64,000 nucleotides of DNA. It comes from Rhizobium sp. 11515TR. Its GTDB lineage: Bacteria > Pseudomonadota > Alphaproteobacteria > Rhizobiales > Rhizobiaceae. The notes below the pieces were generated by a model. That model saw nothing but the letters and a program-made list of their open reading frames with translations. It made no database searches and was not told where the DNA came from. The first letter of the stretch is position 1. Each line of letters opens with the position of its first letter. The stretch spans positions 496,001 to 560,000 of the forward strand of contig NZ_CP023000.1 in the NCBI RefSeq assembly GCF_002277895.1, read 5' to 3'. Both the position numbers and the translations under genes were made by a program. Shown here one piece after another: positions 24,989-33,533 of this stretch.

Positions 24989-25753
24989 CTATTGAACCTC
25001 GTGCACATAGCGATGGCTTCTGGTCGTCGCACGATGTTTTGCGACGAGAACCGGAACCGCGGATTGATCATAGGCCACTTCGTCGATCGTCAGCACGGCG
25101 CTGGGCATGCTCAACTGCAACAGCTGGCAATCCTCCTCTGTCGCCATATCGGCGGCAATCTGCTCTCTAACGGCGGAAATGCGAATCCCATAGCGATCGA
25201 GAAGGAAGAGATAAAGAAGGGAGGGAATCTCCTCCTTCTTGTCGGGAAACTCCGGCAGCATGCTTGCCGGAAGCACCATGACTTCGTGCATGACCGGCTT
25301 GCCTCCGACGCTGCGCAGCCGATGAATCGAGATGACTTCGGCCGCATCGTCAAGCCGCAGTCCGGCCCGCTCCTCTTCGTTCGCCCTACGGCGTTGCAGC
25401 GAAAGAATGTCGGACGTCGAGTTTTGCAGCGAGCCGTCGAGCCCATGTAGTCGAAAATACTGGAAGAAAAAGCGAAGGCTGTGCTGCGGGGTACGACCGG
25501 TAACCACTGTCCCTGTCTTGCGCCGGCGGCTGAGCAGGCCTTCATTGGTCAGGTCCTGCAGGGCCCGCCTGATCGTACCGACAGCAACTCCAAACTTTTG
25601 CGACAGCGCGATCTCGCTCGGCAGCACGGTCCCAGCCGGCCACTTGCCCATCATGATCGCTTCCGTGATCTGACGTTTCACGACTTCGTAGAGCGGAACG
25701 GAGAGCTCGGATGCACGCGGCACATCTGCTGAAAATTTGGGCATTTGGCGCAA
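24989..25753 (-). CDS. GntR-family regulator with UTRA ligand domain (HutC subfamily)
   Basis: A TTG at 25753 has GAGG seven bases upstream; the ATG three codons later is an alternative. The N-terminal winged helix (about 19-85) contains LYEVVKRQITEAIMMGKWPAG, LPSEIALSQKFGVAVGTIRRAL and GLLSRRRKTGTVV, typical GntR. From about 110 to 254 is a UTRA effector domain (DILSLQRRRANEEERAGLRL...HEVMVLPASMLPEF). It is divergent from cluster A with a 122-base gap containing an AT-rich palindrome. It is probably the substrate-responsive repressor of that importer. Confidence 0.9.
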   Translation of the reverse strand: MRQMPKFSADVPRASELSVPLYEVVKRQITEAIMMGKWPAGTVLPSEIALSQKFGVAVGTIRRALQDLTNEGLLSRRRKTGTVVTGRTPQHSLRFFFQYFRLHGLDGSLQNSTSDILSLQRRRANEEERAGLRLDDAAEVISIHRLRSVGGKPVMHEVMVLPASMLPEFPDKKEEIPSLLYLFLLDRYGIRISAVREQIAADMATEEDCQLLQLSMPSAVLTIDEVAYDQSAVPVLVAKHRATTRSHRYVHEVQ

Positions 25754-25804
25754 TTATTTGCCTCTTATTTGGAGTTGACTCGACGCCTGAGCGGTATCAT
25801 CATT

Positions 25805-25814
25805 ACTATATAGT
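25805..25814. promoter_or_regulatory. AT-rich palindrome between gntR and cluster A
   Basis: ACTATATAGT is a perfect ten-base palindrome, followed by TTATATAAAT. It lies midway between the divergent start codons and overlaps plausible -10 elements. GntR proteins bind short AT-centred palindromes, so this is a candidate operator. Confidence 0.4.
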
Positions 25815-25875
25815 TTATATAAATACCAGTGCAGAGCCTCCATGTGTTCCTGCGCGTCTTTTTCGGAATTCGAGC

Positions 25876-27198
25876 ATGCGCGATCAAATCTTGTCATCTT
25901 TCGAGGAGCCATTTGCAAGCGCCTTGAAAATCATTGAAGAGAACGTCGAAAGCGCTGTCGGCGACCTCGCACGGATGGTCGCGATCGACACCTCTTTTCC
26001 GCCCGGCGACGGCTATCCGGCTTTTGCGGCGCTGATGTCGAGCCTGCTGGAACCCATGGGCTTTCATTGCCGGCAGGTCACCCTGCCGGAAGAGCTGTGG
26101 CGGGTCAGCAATGGCCCAGCCCAAGGGGCGCGGGTCAATCTCATCGCCGAGCGATCCGGCAACAAGCCGGTTTGCGGGCTGTACTACCACGTCGACACGG
26201 TTCCGGCCGCCCCTGCCTGGCAACAGGATCCGCTCCGTCTGCGACGCGAGGGCGAACGGCTCTTCGGACTTGGCGCTGCGGACATGAAAGGTACCATCGC
26301 GGCGACGCTCCTTGCGCTGCGTGCCGCCGATGCTTGTGGGGTCGAGCTCGCCTACGATCCGATGCTGCTCCTTTGCACCGATGAGGAAGGCGGCCTCTAT
26401 CCGGGAATCCGATATCTCGCCGAACAGGGTATGCTCAAGGGACACATCGTCAATTTCAACGGTTCGGCGGCACCGCGCATCTGGGCGGGCTGCTTCGGCG
26501 TATTCAATCTTCAGATCACTATTCGCGGTCACGCCGTTCACGCGGGCGAAGGCAATCGCACCGGCTCGGGCATCAACGCCATCGACGGAGCCCTTCCTAT
26601 TCTGAATGCCTTGCATGCTCTGAAGCCACAAGTGGCCGCCTTCGCATCCGCCTTGCCGGCGCCGCCGCATGCGAGCGGACCGCTGCGGCCACAGCTTTCC
26701 ATCGCCGCCATCAATGGCGGCACGTCGGGGGGACAGGTTCCCGCGGAGCTGAAGATCCTCGTCAGCCGCCGTTACGCACCCGAGGAGAGTTACGAAACGG
26801 CAAGGGCTGAGATCGAAGAGCTCGTGCGCACCGTCATGGCGAAATCGCCCGAGCTGCGCGTCGAAATCGATCTTGTCGGCCATCTCATCCCGACCTCGGA
26901 CCCGGACGGTCCGCATTGGCCTCGCTGGCAAAAGGCTCTCAGCCTCGGCTTCGGCTATCAGGATTCCGATTTCAGCAAATGGGGCGCCGCAAGCTGCTCC
27001 GACTTCGGCTACGTGCAGCAGACGGGCGTCATGCAGGAAGTCCTGCTCGGCGGCCTCGGACGTCCGGAGAGCTGCATCCATAGCCCCGACGAACATACCA
27101 CGACCACGGATATCGTCGCGCTGGCGCAGAGCATCCTTGCCTATCTCGCCCGCGACTTTGCGACCGAGCTCATTCCAGAACACGCGCCAACAAAATAA
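25876..27198 (+). CDS. M20-family amidohydrolase, cluster A first gene
   Basis: I use the ATG at 25876 (440 residues); the frame extends upstream into the promoter region. M20 motifs are present: YYHVDTVPA (metal His, catalytic Asp), GLGAADMKGT (bridging Asp), LCTDEEGG (general-base Glu and metal Glu) and CIHSPDEHT (final His). The usual E-P motif after the third strand is replaced by FNGSAAP, so one metal ligand is missing. The dimerisation domain has the IRGHAVHAGEG histidine. M20 enzymes cleave N-acyl or peptide bonds (ArgE, DapE, carboxypeptidase G2). With the importer behind it, hydrolysis of an imported N-acyl compound or dipeptide-like substrate in the cytosol is likely. Confidence 0.85.
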   Translation: MRDQILSSFEEPFASALKIIEENVESAVGDLARMVAIDTSFPPGDGYPAFAALMSSLLEPMGFHCRQVTLPEELWRVSNGPAQGARVNLIAERSGNKPVCGLYYHVDTVPAAPAWQQDPLRLRREGERLFGLGAADMKGTIAATLLALRAADACGVELAYDPMLLLCTDEEGGLYPGIRYLAEQGMLKGHIVNFNGSAAPRIWAGCFGVFNLQITIRGHAVHAGEGNRTGSGINAIDGALPILNALHALKPQVAAFASALPAPPHASGPLRPQLSIAAINGGTSGGQVPAELKILVSRRYAPEESYETARAEIEELVRTVMAKSPELRVEIDLVGHLIPTSDPDGPHWPRWQKALSLGFGYQDSDFSKWGAASCSDFGYVQQTGVMQEVLLGGLGRPESCIHSPDEHTTTTDIVALAQSILAYLARDFATELIPEHAPTK

Positions 27199-27210
27199 GG
27201 GAACATTGCA

Positions 27211-28761
27211 ATGCTGAAGCTGAACCGACGTCATTTCCTGGCGAGCACCGCCGCCATCTTGGCAACGCCTGCCATCGGCTTTGCCCAGGCCGCCGCTCCA
27301 GCCAAGGGCGGCACATTGCGCATTTCCGTCGATCAGGCCGCAAGCGTGATTCATCCGCTACTAACGCGCGTCAACCCGGAATACATGGTCACCGAGCTGC
27401 TCTACAGCAATCTGACCCGGCTGAAGGTCGATATGTCGGTCGAGCCGGATCTTGCCGAAAGCTGGAGCGCCAACGATGCGCTGACGGAATGGACCTTCAA
27501 GCTGCGCAGCGGCGTCAAGTTCCATGACGGGTCGCCGCTGACCGCCAACGATGTCGTCCAGAGCTTCAAGGCAATCCTCGATCCGAAGAACGCTTCGCCG
27601 GCGCTCAACAATGTCGGCCCGATCGCCGATGTGATCGCAGCCGATCCGCTGACGGCCGTCTTCAAGCTTTCGACCCCTTACGCCGACTTCCCCGTGGCGA
27701 CAGCCTATACAGTCGCGCGCATCATCCCAGCCTCCATCGCCACGGGCGACTTCAAGAAGCTGTCGACCACGGCCGTCGGCACCGGCCCGTTCAAGCTTGT
27801 CTCCTACGAACCCGACCGTCTGATCGTCGTCGAGCGCAATCCCGATTATTACGATCCGAAGCGTCCCTATCTCGATCGCGTCGAAATCCAGGTCTTTCCG
27901 GATACCTCCGCGCAGACCTCGGCCCTCCTTGCCGGCGATATCGACATCATTTCGACCGTGCAGCCGACCGAATATCTGCGGATGAAGGATGCCCAAGGCG
28001 TCAATCCGCTGCGCGTGCCTTCGGGCCAGTTCTGCAACATCAATTTCGGCTGCGATACAAAACCCTTCAACGATGCCCGCGTTCGCCGCGCGCTGGCGCT
28101 GACCGTCGACCGGCAGGCGATGGTCGACTTCGTCACCGAAGGCTTCGGCACGCCGGGCAACGATACCGCCCTCAATTCCTCCTATCACTTCTATGCCGAC
28201 CTGCCGCTGCGCCAGGCCAATATCGAGGAAGCCAAGAAGCTGCTCGCCGAGGCGGGTTATCCGAACGGCTTCGAGGCGACGCTGATTGCATCGGACAAGC
28301 CGAGCCAGCGCACCCAACTCGCGGTCGCCTTGCGCGAGATGGCAAAGGAAGCCGGCATCAACATCAACGTCCAGACGATGCCGCATGCGACCTATCTGGA
28401 ACAAGTGTGGAAGAAGGGCAGCTTCTATGTCGGCTTCTACAACATGCAGCCGACGGCGGACGCTATCTTCAAGCTGCTCTACACCTCCGATGCCGCCTGG
28501 AATGAAACGCGCTGGAACAACGCCGCCTTCGACAAGGTCGTCAACGAGGCCCGCGGCATTACCGACGAAGCCAAGCGCAAGGAGCTCTATGCCGCGGCGC
28601 AGAAGCTGATGAACGAGGAAGTACCCTCCATCATCCCGGTGTTCTTCGATGTTCTCGCCGCCAAGCGGGATTGGGTCGCCGGCTTCGAGGTTCATCCGCG
28701 CGCTTCCGTCTTCCGCCTTGATTACGTTTCCTTGACGGACAAAGCGCCGAAGCGGAGCTGA
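27211..28761 (+). CDS. Peptide/opine-type ABC substrate-binding protein, cluster A
   Basis: The 516-residue protein has a Tat-like signal (NRRHFLAST...AIGFAQ) and the SBP_bac_5 fold. Markers are LAESWSANDALTEWTFKLRS, GVKFHDGSPLTANDVVQSFK and VGTGPFKLVSYEPD. It is a periplasmic receptor of the DppA/OppA family, whose ligands are peptides, opines, nickel or other small solutes; the ligand here cannot be read from sequence. It starts 12 bases after the M20 gene. A small hairpin (28792-28806) lies between it and the permease gene. Confidence 0.92.
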   Translation: MLKLNRRHFLASTAAILATPAIGFAQAAAPAKGGTLRISVDQAASVIHPLLTRVNPEYMVTELLYSNLTRLKVDMSVEPDLAESWSANDALTEWTFKLRSGVKFHDGSPLTANDVVQSFKAILDPKNASPALNNVGPIADVIAADPLTAVFKLSTPYADFPVATAYTVARIIPASIATGDFKKLSTTAVGTGPFKLVSYEPDRLIVVERNPDYYDPKRPYLDRVEIQVFPDTSAQTSALLAGDIDIISTVQPTEYLRMKDAQGVNPLRVPSGQFCNINFGCDTKPFNDARVRRALALTVDRQAMVDFVTEGFGTPGNDTALNSSYHFYADLPLRQANIEEAKKLLAEAGYPNGFEATLIASDKPSQRTQLAVALREMAKEAGININVQTMPHATYLEQVWKKGSFYVGFYNMQPTADAIFKLLYTSDAAWNETRWNNAAFDKVVNEARGITDEAKRKELYAAAQKLMNEEVPSIIPVFFDVLAAKRDWVAGFEVHPRASVFRLDYVSLTDKAPKRS

Positions 28762-28869
28762 TGGTGCTGAATAATCGTCGCGGTGCGATACTGCGTTCGC
28801 GACGCATTCCGTAGCAAGAAGGCCGGCGCGTCATTTCGCGACCGGTCGCCCAAAGCCAGGGAACGGCCC

Positions 28870-29817
28870 TTGTCACCGAATTATCTTCTGAAGCGGCTTT
28901 TGATGATCGTCTACACGCTCTTCATCGTGTCGCTCGTCGTCTTCGCGATTACCCAGGTCCTGCCGGCGGATGCCGCCGTGATGATGCTGGGAGAGAACGC
29001 CACCGATCAGGCGCTTGAGGCGCTGCGCCAGCAGATGGGGTTGAACGATCCTATCTGGCTGCAATATCTGCACTGGCTGGGCGGCATTCTGCATGGCGAT
29101 TTCGGCCAGTCGCTGCGCACCGGTCAGCCTGTCGGGCCGGCCATGCTTCAGGCGCTCGGCCGTTCGCTTCTCCTCGCCGTCCTGTCCATCGCCCAGATGC
29201 TCGTGCTCGCTATACCGCTCGGTGTGCTTGCAGCGATCCGCCGCGGCAAGCTCGCCGACATGATCGTCAGCCTCATCTCCTATGCCGGCGTATCGCTGCC
29301 GGAATTCGTGACGGCGACGCTTGCGGTGCTCTTCGTCGCCGATTGGGCGAAGCTTTTGCCGCCGACCGGCTATGTGCCGCTGACCGAGAACTTTCTCGAC
29401 GGTCTTGCCCACTTGATATTGCCGGTCTGCGTGGTGTCGATCATCCTCATCGCGCATGTCTCCCGCATGGTGCGTTCCGAACTCGTCGACGTGCTGCATA
29501 CCGACTACATCCGTGCGGCGCGGCTCAAGGGTCTTTCCACGTCAAGAGTGCTGTTCGGTCATGCGTTGCGCAACGCCCTGCTGCCAACAATCACCGTCGT
29601 CGCGCTCGATGTCGGCTATCTGCTTGGTGGCATCATCGTCGTCGAAGAAATCTTCGCCCTTCCCGGCATCGGCAGGCAATTGATTGTCGCGATCCAGACG
29701 CGTGACCTTCCCGCGATTCAGGCCGGCGTGCTGCTCATGGCGGCGACCTATTCCATCGTCAATTTCGCCGCCGACATTCTCTACGCATGGCTCGACAAGA
29801 GGATCCAGTATGATTGA
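28870..29817 (+). CDS. ABC permease, DppB type, cluster A
   Basis: AGGGA lies seven bases before a TTG at 28870, which gives the standard DppB start (SPNYLLKRLLMIVYTLFIVSL); the frame upstream is non-coding. The 315-residue protein has six predicted membrane segments. The EAA loop for ATPase contact is RAARLKGLSTSRVLFGHALRNALLP. The stop overlaps the next gene by eight bases. It forms the membrane channel with the next permease. Confidence 0.92.
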   Translation: MSPNYLLKRLLMIVYTLFIVSLVVFAITQVLPADAAVMMLGENATDQALEALRQQMGLNDPIWLQYLHWLGGILHGDFGQSLRTGQPVGPAMLQALGRSLLLAVLSIAQMLVLAIPLGVLAAIRRGKLADMIVSLISYAGVSLPEFVTATLAVLFVADWAKLLPPTGYVPLTENFLDGLAHLILPVCVVSIILIAHVSRMVRSELVDVLHTDYIRAARLKGLSTSRVLFGHALRNALLPTITVVALDVGYLLGGIIVVEEIFALPGIGRQLIVAIQTRDLPAIQAGVLLMAATYSIVNFAADILYAWLDKRIQYD

Positions 29818-30640
29818 GCTTCTCAAACGGCTGCTGCGCACGCCGCAGGGCGCAGTCGGCCTTATCCTGGTCGTCCTCGTCTTCATCGTCGTCGTCTTCG
29901 GTCCGTGGCTTGCTCCACGCGATCCGGAAGCCATGTCGATACTTGCCCGCTATAAGGGGCCGAGCGCGAATTTTCTTCTCGGCACGGACCAGTATGGCCG
30001 CGATATTCTGAGCCGCCTGCTGATCGGTGCGCGCTCGACCGTGACGATGGCAGTCTTCGCCACGCTTGCCGGCACCTTTGCCGGAGCCTTCATCGGCACG
30101 GTATCCGCCTTCCTGGGCGGCCGCGCCGATGAATTCATCATGCGCACCATCGACGCGATCATGGCGATCCCGAACCTCCTGTTCGCGCTGCTGATCGTCA
30201 ATCTGCTCGGGTCCAGCAGCATCAATGCACTGGTCGCCGTTGCCGTCGCCTTCGCGCCGGGCATGGCGCGCATCACTCGCAGCGTAGCCCTTGCCGTGCG
30301 CAAGCAGGACTATGTGAGCGCGGCGATCGCTCGCGGCGAAAGCTCGCGTTACATCATCCTGCGTGAAATGCTGCCAAATGTCGTGGCACCCATCGTGGTG
30401 GAAACGACGATTCGCGTTTCCTTCGCCGTCATGCTGTTCGCGACGCTGAGCTTCCTTGGGCTCGGTGCCCAGCCGCCCGCCACCGAATGGGGCCTGATGG
30501 TCTCGGAGGCGAGACAATACATGCACCTCAGCGCCGGCATCCTGATCTGGCCGAGCCTCGCGATCGCCATTGTCGCCATCGGCTTCAATCTTCTCGGCGA
30601 CGGCCTGCGCGACGCGCTGAACCCGCGCACCGGAGGCTGA
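29810..30640 (+). CDS. ABC permease, DppC type, cluster A
   Basis: The ATG at 29810 lies inside the end of the DppB-type gene. The 276-residue product has the DppC features: an N-terminal membrane segment (GAVGLILVVLVFIVVVFGPW), the FLLGTDQYGRDILSRLL motif, and the EAA loop SAAIARGESSRYIILREMLPN. It has six membrane segments. The adjacent ATPase gene starts one base after its stop. Confidence 0.92.
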   Translation: MIELLKRLLRTPQGAVGLILVVLVFIVVVFGPWLAPRDPEAMSILARYKGPSANFLLGTDQYGRDILSRLLIGARSTVTMAVFATLAGTFAGAFIGTVSAFLGGRADEFIMRTIDAIMAIPNLLFALLIVNLLGSSSINALVAVAVAFAPGMARITRSVALAVRKQDYVSAAIARGESSRYIILREMLPNVVAPIVVETTIRVSFAVMLFATLSFLGLGAQPPATEWGLMVSEARQYMHLSAGILIWPSLAIAIVAIGFNLLGDGLRDALNPRTGG

Positions 30641-30641
30641 A

Positions 30642-32294
30642 ATGACAGAAACGGCAAACAATACCGTCCTACAGGTCCGCAATTATTCACTCGACTATCT
30701 GACGGCGGGCGGCGTGTTTCATGCGCTCAAGAATATCGATCTCCAAGTCGGTGCCGGCGAGATTCTCGGCCTTGTCGGCGAGTCCGGCTCCGGCAAGACC
30801 TCGATGGCCTGGTCGATCATGCGCTATCTGCCGTCAAACGCCCGCGAGGCCAGCGGCGACATCCGGCTTCGCGGCGAGGATTTGACGGCGAAATCGCCGG
30901 CCGAGGTCGATCGCATACGGGGGAAGCGGATCAGCATGGTGTTCCAGGACCCCGGCACCTCGCTCAACCCCACGCTCTCGCTCGGCACGCAGCTTACGGA
31001 AACGCTGAGGCGCCATCGCGGCCTGACCGCAAGGCAGGCGTGGAGTGAGGGCGAAGCCATGCTGGATCGCGTCGGCCTCAAGAACCCCGCGGAGATGATG
31101 AAGCGCATGCCGCATGAAGCATCGGGCGGTGAGAAGCAGCGCGTGGTCATCGCCACCGCCTTTGCCTGCAATCCGGAATGCATCATCTTCGACGAGCCGA
31201 CCACGGCACTCGACGTCATCACCTCGCGCCAGATCCTTGACCTCTTCCTGGATCTGCAGGCCGAAACCGGCGTCGCCTCGCTTTATATCTCGCATGACCT
31301 CGCCTTGCTGTCGCGCACCGCAAAACGCGTTGCCGTCATTCGCCACGGCGAAATCGTCGAGGAGGGAACGGTCGATGACATCTTCAATGCGCCACAGCAT
31401 GATTATACGCGTCAGCTGATCGCCGCAGCCCCTCGACCGAGCGACCGCCGGACGCAGACGCGCCCGTCCTATCGGGACCAGCCGTTGATGAAGGTCGAGA
31501 ATGTCAGCGTGCACTACGGCCGCAAGCCGTTCCTGTCGGCGCTGACCGGCCGCTCCTTCGAGCGCTTCGCTGGCAATCGTGCCGTTAGCCTCAGCGTGCA
31601 GCCGGGGGAGATCCTCGGCATCGTCGGGGAATCAGGCTCCGGCAAATCGACACTTGCCAAGGCAATGACCGGGCTCAATCCGTTCGAGGGCCAAATGACG
31701 TTCGCCGGGCGGACGATTGCGGGCCTTGCCGACATGGACAGGGCCTATCGCAAGAACGTCCAGATGATCTTCCAGCATCCGGATGCCTCGCTCAATCCAC
31801 GCCAGAAGATCCGCGAAATCCTGGCGCGGCCGCTGAAACTCTATGGCGAAGACGAGAACGGCACCATGGCCCAACGGATCGGCGACATGCTTGAGCAGGT
31901 GCGCCTGCCGCGTACCCATGCTGATCGCTATCCACATCAGCTCTCCGGCGGCGAAAAGCAGCGCGTCGCCATCGCGCGCGCCTTCGCCTCCAGACCGAAG
32001 CTGGTGATCTGCGATGAGATCACCTCGGCGCTCGACGTCTCGGTGCAGGCCTCCATCATCGAGCTGCTGCTGGAACTGCATCGCGAGCATTCCACCGCCT
32101 TTCTCTTCATCACCCACGACCTCAACCTCATTCGCCAGATCGCCCACCGCATCGCGGTGATGTATCGCGGCGATCTCCTCGAAGTCGTGCCGGCGGAAGA
32201 CATCACCAGCCCCGAGCGGGCCGACTATACGCGCCGGCTGCTTGCCGCAGTCCCGACGCCAGCCGGCGCCGCACCTACAGAACGAGACTTCTAA
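30642..32294 (+). CDS. Fused two-domain ABC ATPase (DppD-DppF type), cluster A
   Basis: The 550-residue protein joins two nucleotide-binding domains that are separate genes in classical Dpp systems. Domain 1 (about 5-270) has GESGSGKTS, signature ASGGEKQR and Walker B IIFDEPTTALD. Domain 2 (about 285-545) has GESGSGKST, LSGGEKQR and VICDEITSALD. Each domain ends with a peptide-transporter C-terminal extension, but I do not see the usual four-cysteine iron-sulfur motif. It drives import through the permeases before it. Confidence 0.93.
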   Translation: MTETANNTVLQVRNYSLDYLTAGGVFHALKNIDLQVGAGEILGLVGESGSGKTSMAWSIMRYLPSNAREASGDIRLRGEDLTAKSPAEVDRIRGKRISMVFQDPGTSLNPTLSLGTQLTETLRRHRGLTARQAWSEGEAMLDRVGLKNPAEMMKRMPHEASGGEKQRVVIATAFACNPECIIFDEPTTALDVITSRQILDLFLDLQAETGVASLYISHDLALLSRTAKRVAVIRHGEIVEEGTVDDIFNAPQHDYTRQLIAAAPRPSDRRTQTRPSYRDQPLMKVENVSVHYGRKPFLSALTGRSFERFAGNRAVSLSVQPGEILGIVGESGSGKSTLAKAMTGLNPFEGQMTFAGRTIAGLADMDRAYRKNVQMIFQHPDASLNPRQKIREILARPLKLYGEDENGTMAQRIGDMLEQVRLPRTHADRYPHQLSGGEKQRVAIARAFASRPKLVICDEITSALDVSVQASIIELLLELHREHSTAFLFITHDLNLIRQIAHRIAVMYRGDLLEVVPAEDITSPERADYTRRLLAAVPTPAGAAPTERDF

Positions 32295-32306
32295 GGAGCA
32301 TCAAAA

Positions 32307-33527
32307 ATGGACCCGAAATCGCTCATCGGAGCAATCGATGAGAAGAGCTGCCTCGACTTCCTGTCGATGATGGTTCGCCAAAAGAGCCATTCCCAGACCG
32401 AAGGCGAACGCGAGCTTGCGCGCATCATGGCGCGCCAGATGGAGGCGATTGGGCTTCAGTCCGAACTGCAAGCCTTCGATAATGGCGAGCGTTTCAATGC
32501 GATAGGACGCCTGAAGGGAACCGGCGGCGGCAAGAGCCTGCTCTTCAACGGCCATCTCGACACCAACCCGGTCACCGAGGGCTGGACCGTCGATCCGTGG
32601 GGCGGCCTCGTCGACGACAAATTCATCTACGGTATCGGCGTCTCCAATATGAAGGCAGGGGATGCTGCCTATTTCTGCGCGGTCAAGACCTTGCTCGACG
32701 CCGGCGTCAAATTGAAGGGTGACGTCACCCTGACTTATGTCGTCGGCGAACTTCAAGGCGGCGTCGGAACGCTTGCCGCCATCCGCAACGGCGTCAAGGC
32801 CGACTATTTCATCAACAGCGAGCCGAGCGATCTTGCCGCCGTGACGATGCATGCCGCCGCGCTAAGCTTCGTGATCGAGCTGACCGGCGATACGCGGCAC
32901 CTGTCCAAACGCGAACAATCGGTCGACGCCATCGCCGCCGCCTGCGATCTCATCCCGCGTATCAACGCCATGACCTTCAGCGGCGCGAGAAGCGAAGTGC
33001 ACCGCTCGATCAATCGCGGCCATGTCGGTGTCGTCCATGGTGCGCTCGGGCGTGAGCTGGAGGAATGGCGCCCGCCGCAGGTCGCCGATTTCGTCCGCAT
33101 CCGAGGCTCGGCCCGCTACGCGCCGGGCCAGACGCAGGAAGGCGTGCTTGCCGATCTCGCTGCGGAATTGGTCGAGCTCGAAAAGCGCTTTCCCGGGCTG
33201 AAAGCCAAGCTGGTGCCTGAGATGATCGAAGGCCGTCCCCTGATGCCTCCTTTCGAAGTCTCACCGACCTCACGCATCGTGACCTCGATCAACGCCGCCT
33301 ATGAGACTGTTCGCGGCGAGACGCAGCCGACGGGCGCCATTACACCTACGCGTTTTTACGGAACGGATGCCGGCCATCTCTACCATGAGCTCGGCATGGA
33401 AGGCATCGTCTGCGGACCAGGCGGCCGGTACAACACCATGCCGGACGAACGCGTCGACATCGTCGACTATCTCGACATGATCCGCGTCTACATGCTCACC
33501 ATTCTCGACATTTGCGAGGTTGCCTGA
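32307..33527 (+). CDS. M20-family protein with altered metal-site motifs, cluster A
   Basis: The 406-residue protein has the overall M20 order, but several key positions differ from the family. FNGHLDTNPV is kept. The bridging-Asp motif reads GVSNMKAG (Asn in place of Asp). The acidic pair reads VGELQGGVG (one Glu kept, the metal Glu is Leu). NSEPSD is kept. The final His motif reads RYNTMPDERVD (Asn in place of His). RHLSKREQSVDAI in the dimerisation domain keeps its His. Either it binds metal differently, or it is a specialised or non-catalytic paralogue. AGGAG precedes the ATG. It is transcribed with the importer. Confidence 0.8.
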   Translation: MDPKSLIGAIDEKSCLDFLSMMVRQKSHSQTEGERELARIMARQMEAIGLQSELQAFDNGERFNAIGRLKGTGGGKSLLFNGHLDTNPVTEGWTVDPWGGLVDDKFIYGIGVSNMKAGDAAYFCAVKTLLDAGVKLKGDVTLTYVVGELQGGVGTLAAIRNGVKADYFINSEPSDLAAVTMHAAALSFVIELTGDTRHLSKREQSVDAIAAACDLIPRINAMTFSGARSEVHRSINRGHVGVVHGALGRELEEWRPPQVADFVRIRGSARYAPGQTQEGVLADLAAELVELEKRFPGLKAKLVPEMIEGRPLMPPFEVSPTSRIVTSINAAYETVRGETQPTGAITPTRFYGTDAGHLYHELGMEGIVCGPGGRYNTMPDERVDIVDYLDMIRVYMLTILDICEVA

Positions 33528-33533
33528 GACCGC

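Noticed and set aside
25894..27354. 486-codon minus-strand frame opposite the M20 and binding-protein genes
   Set aside because: It crosses two convincing genes on the other strand, lacks a domain and has the usual shadow composition.
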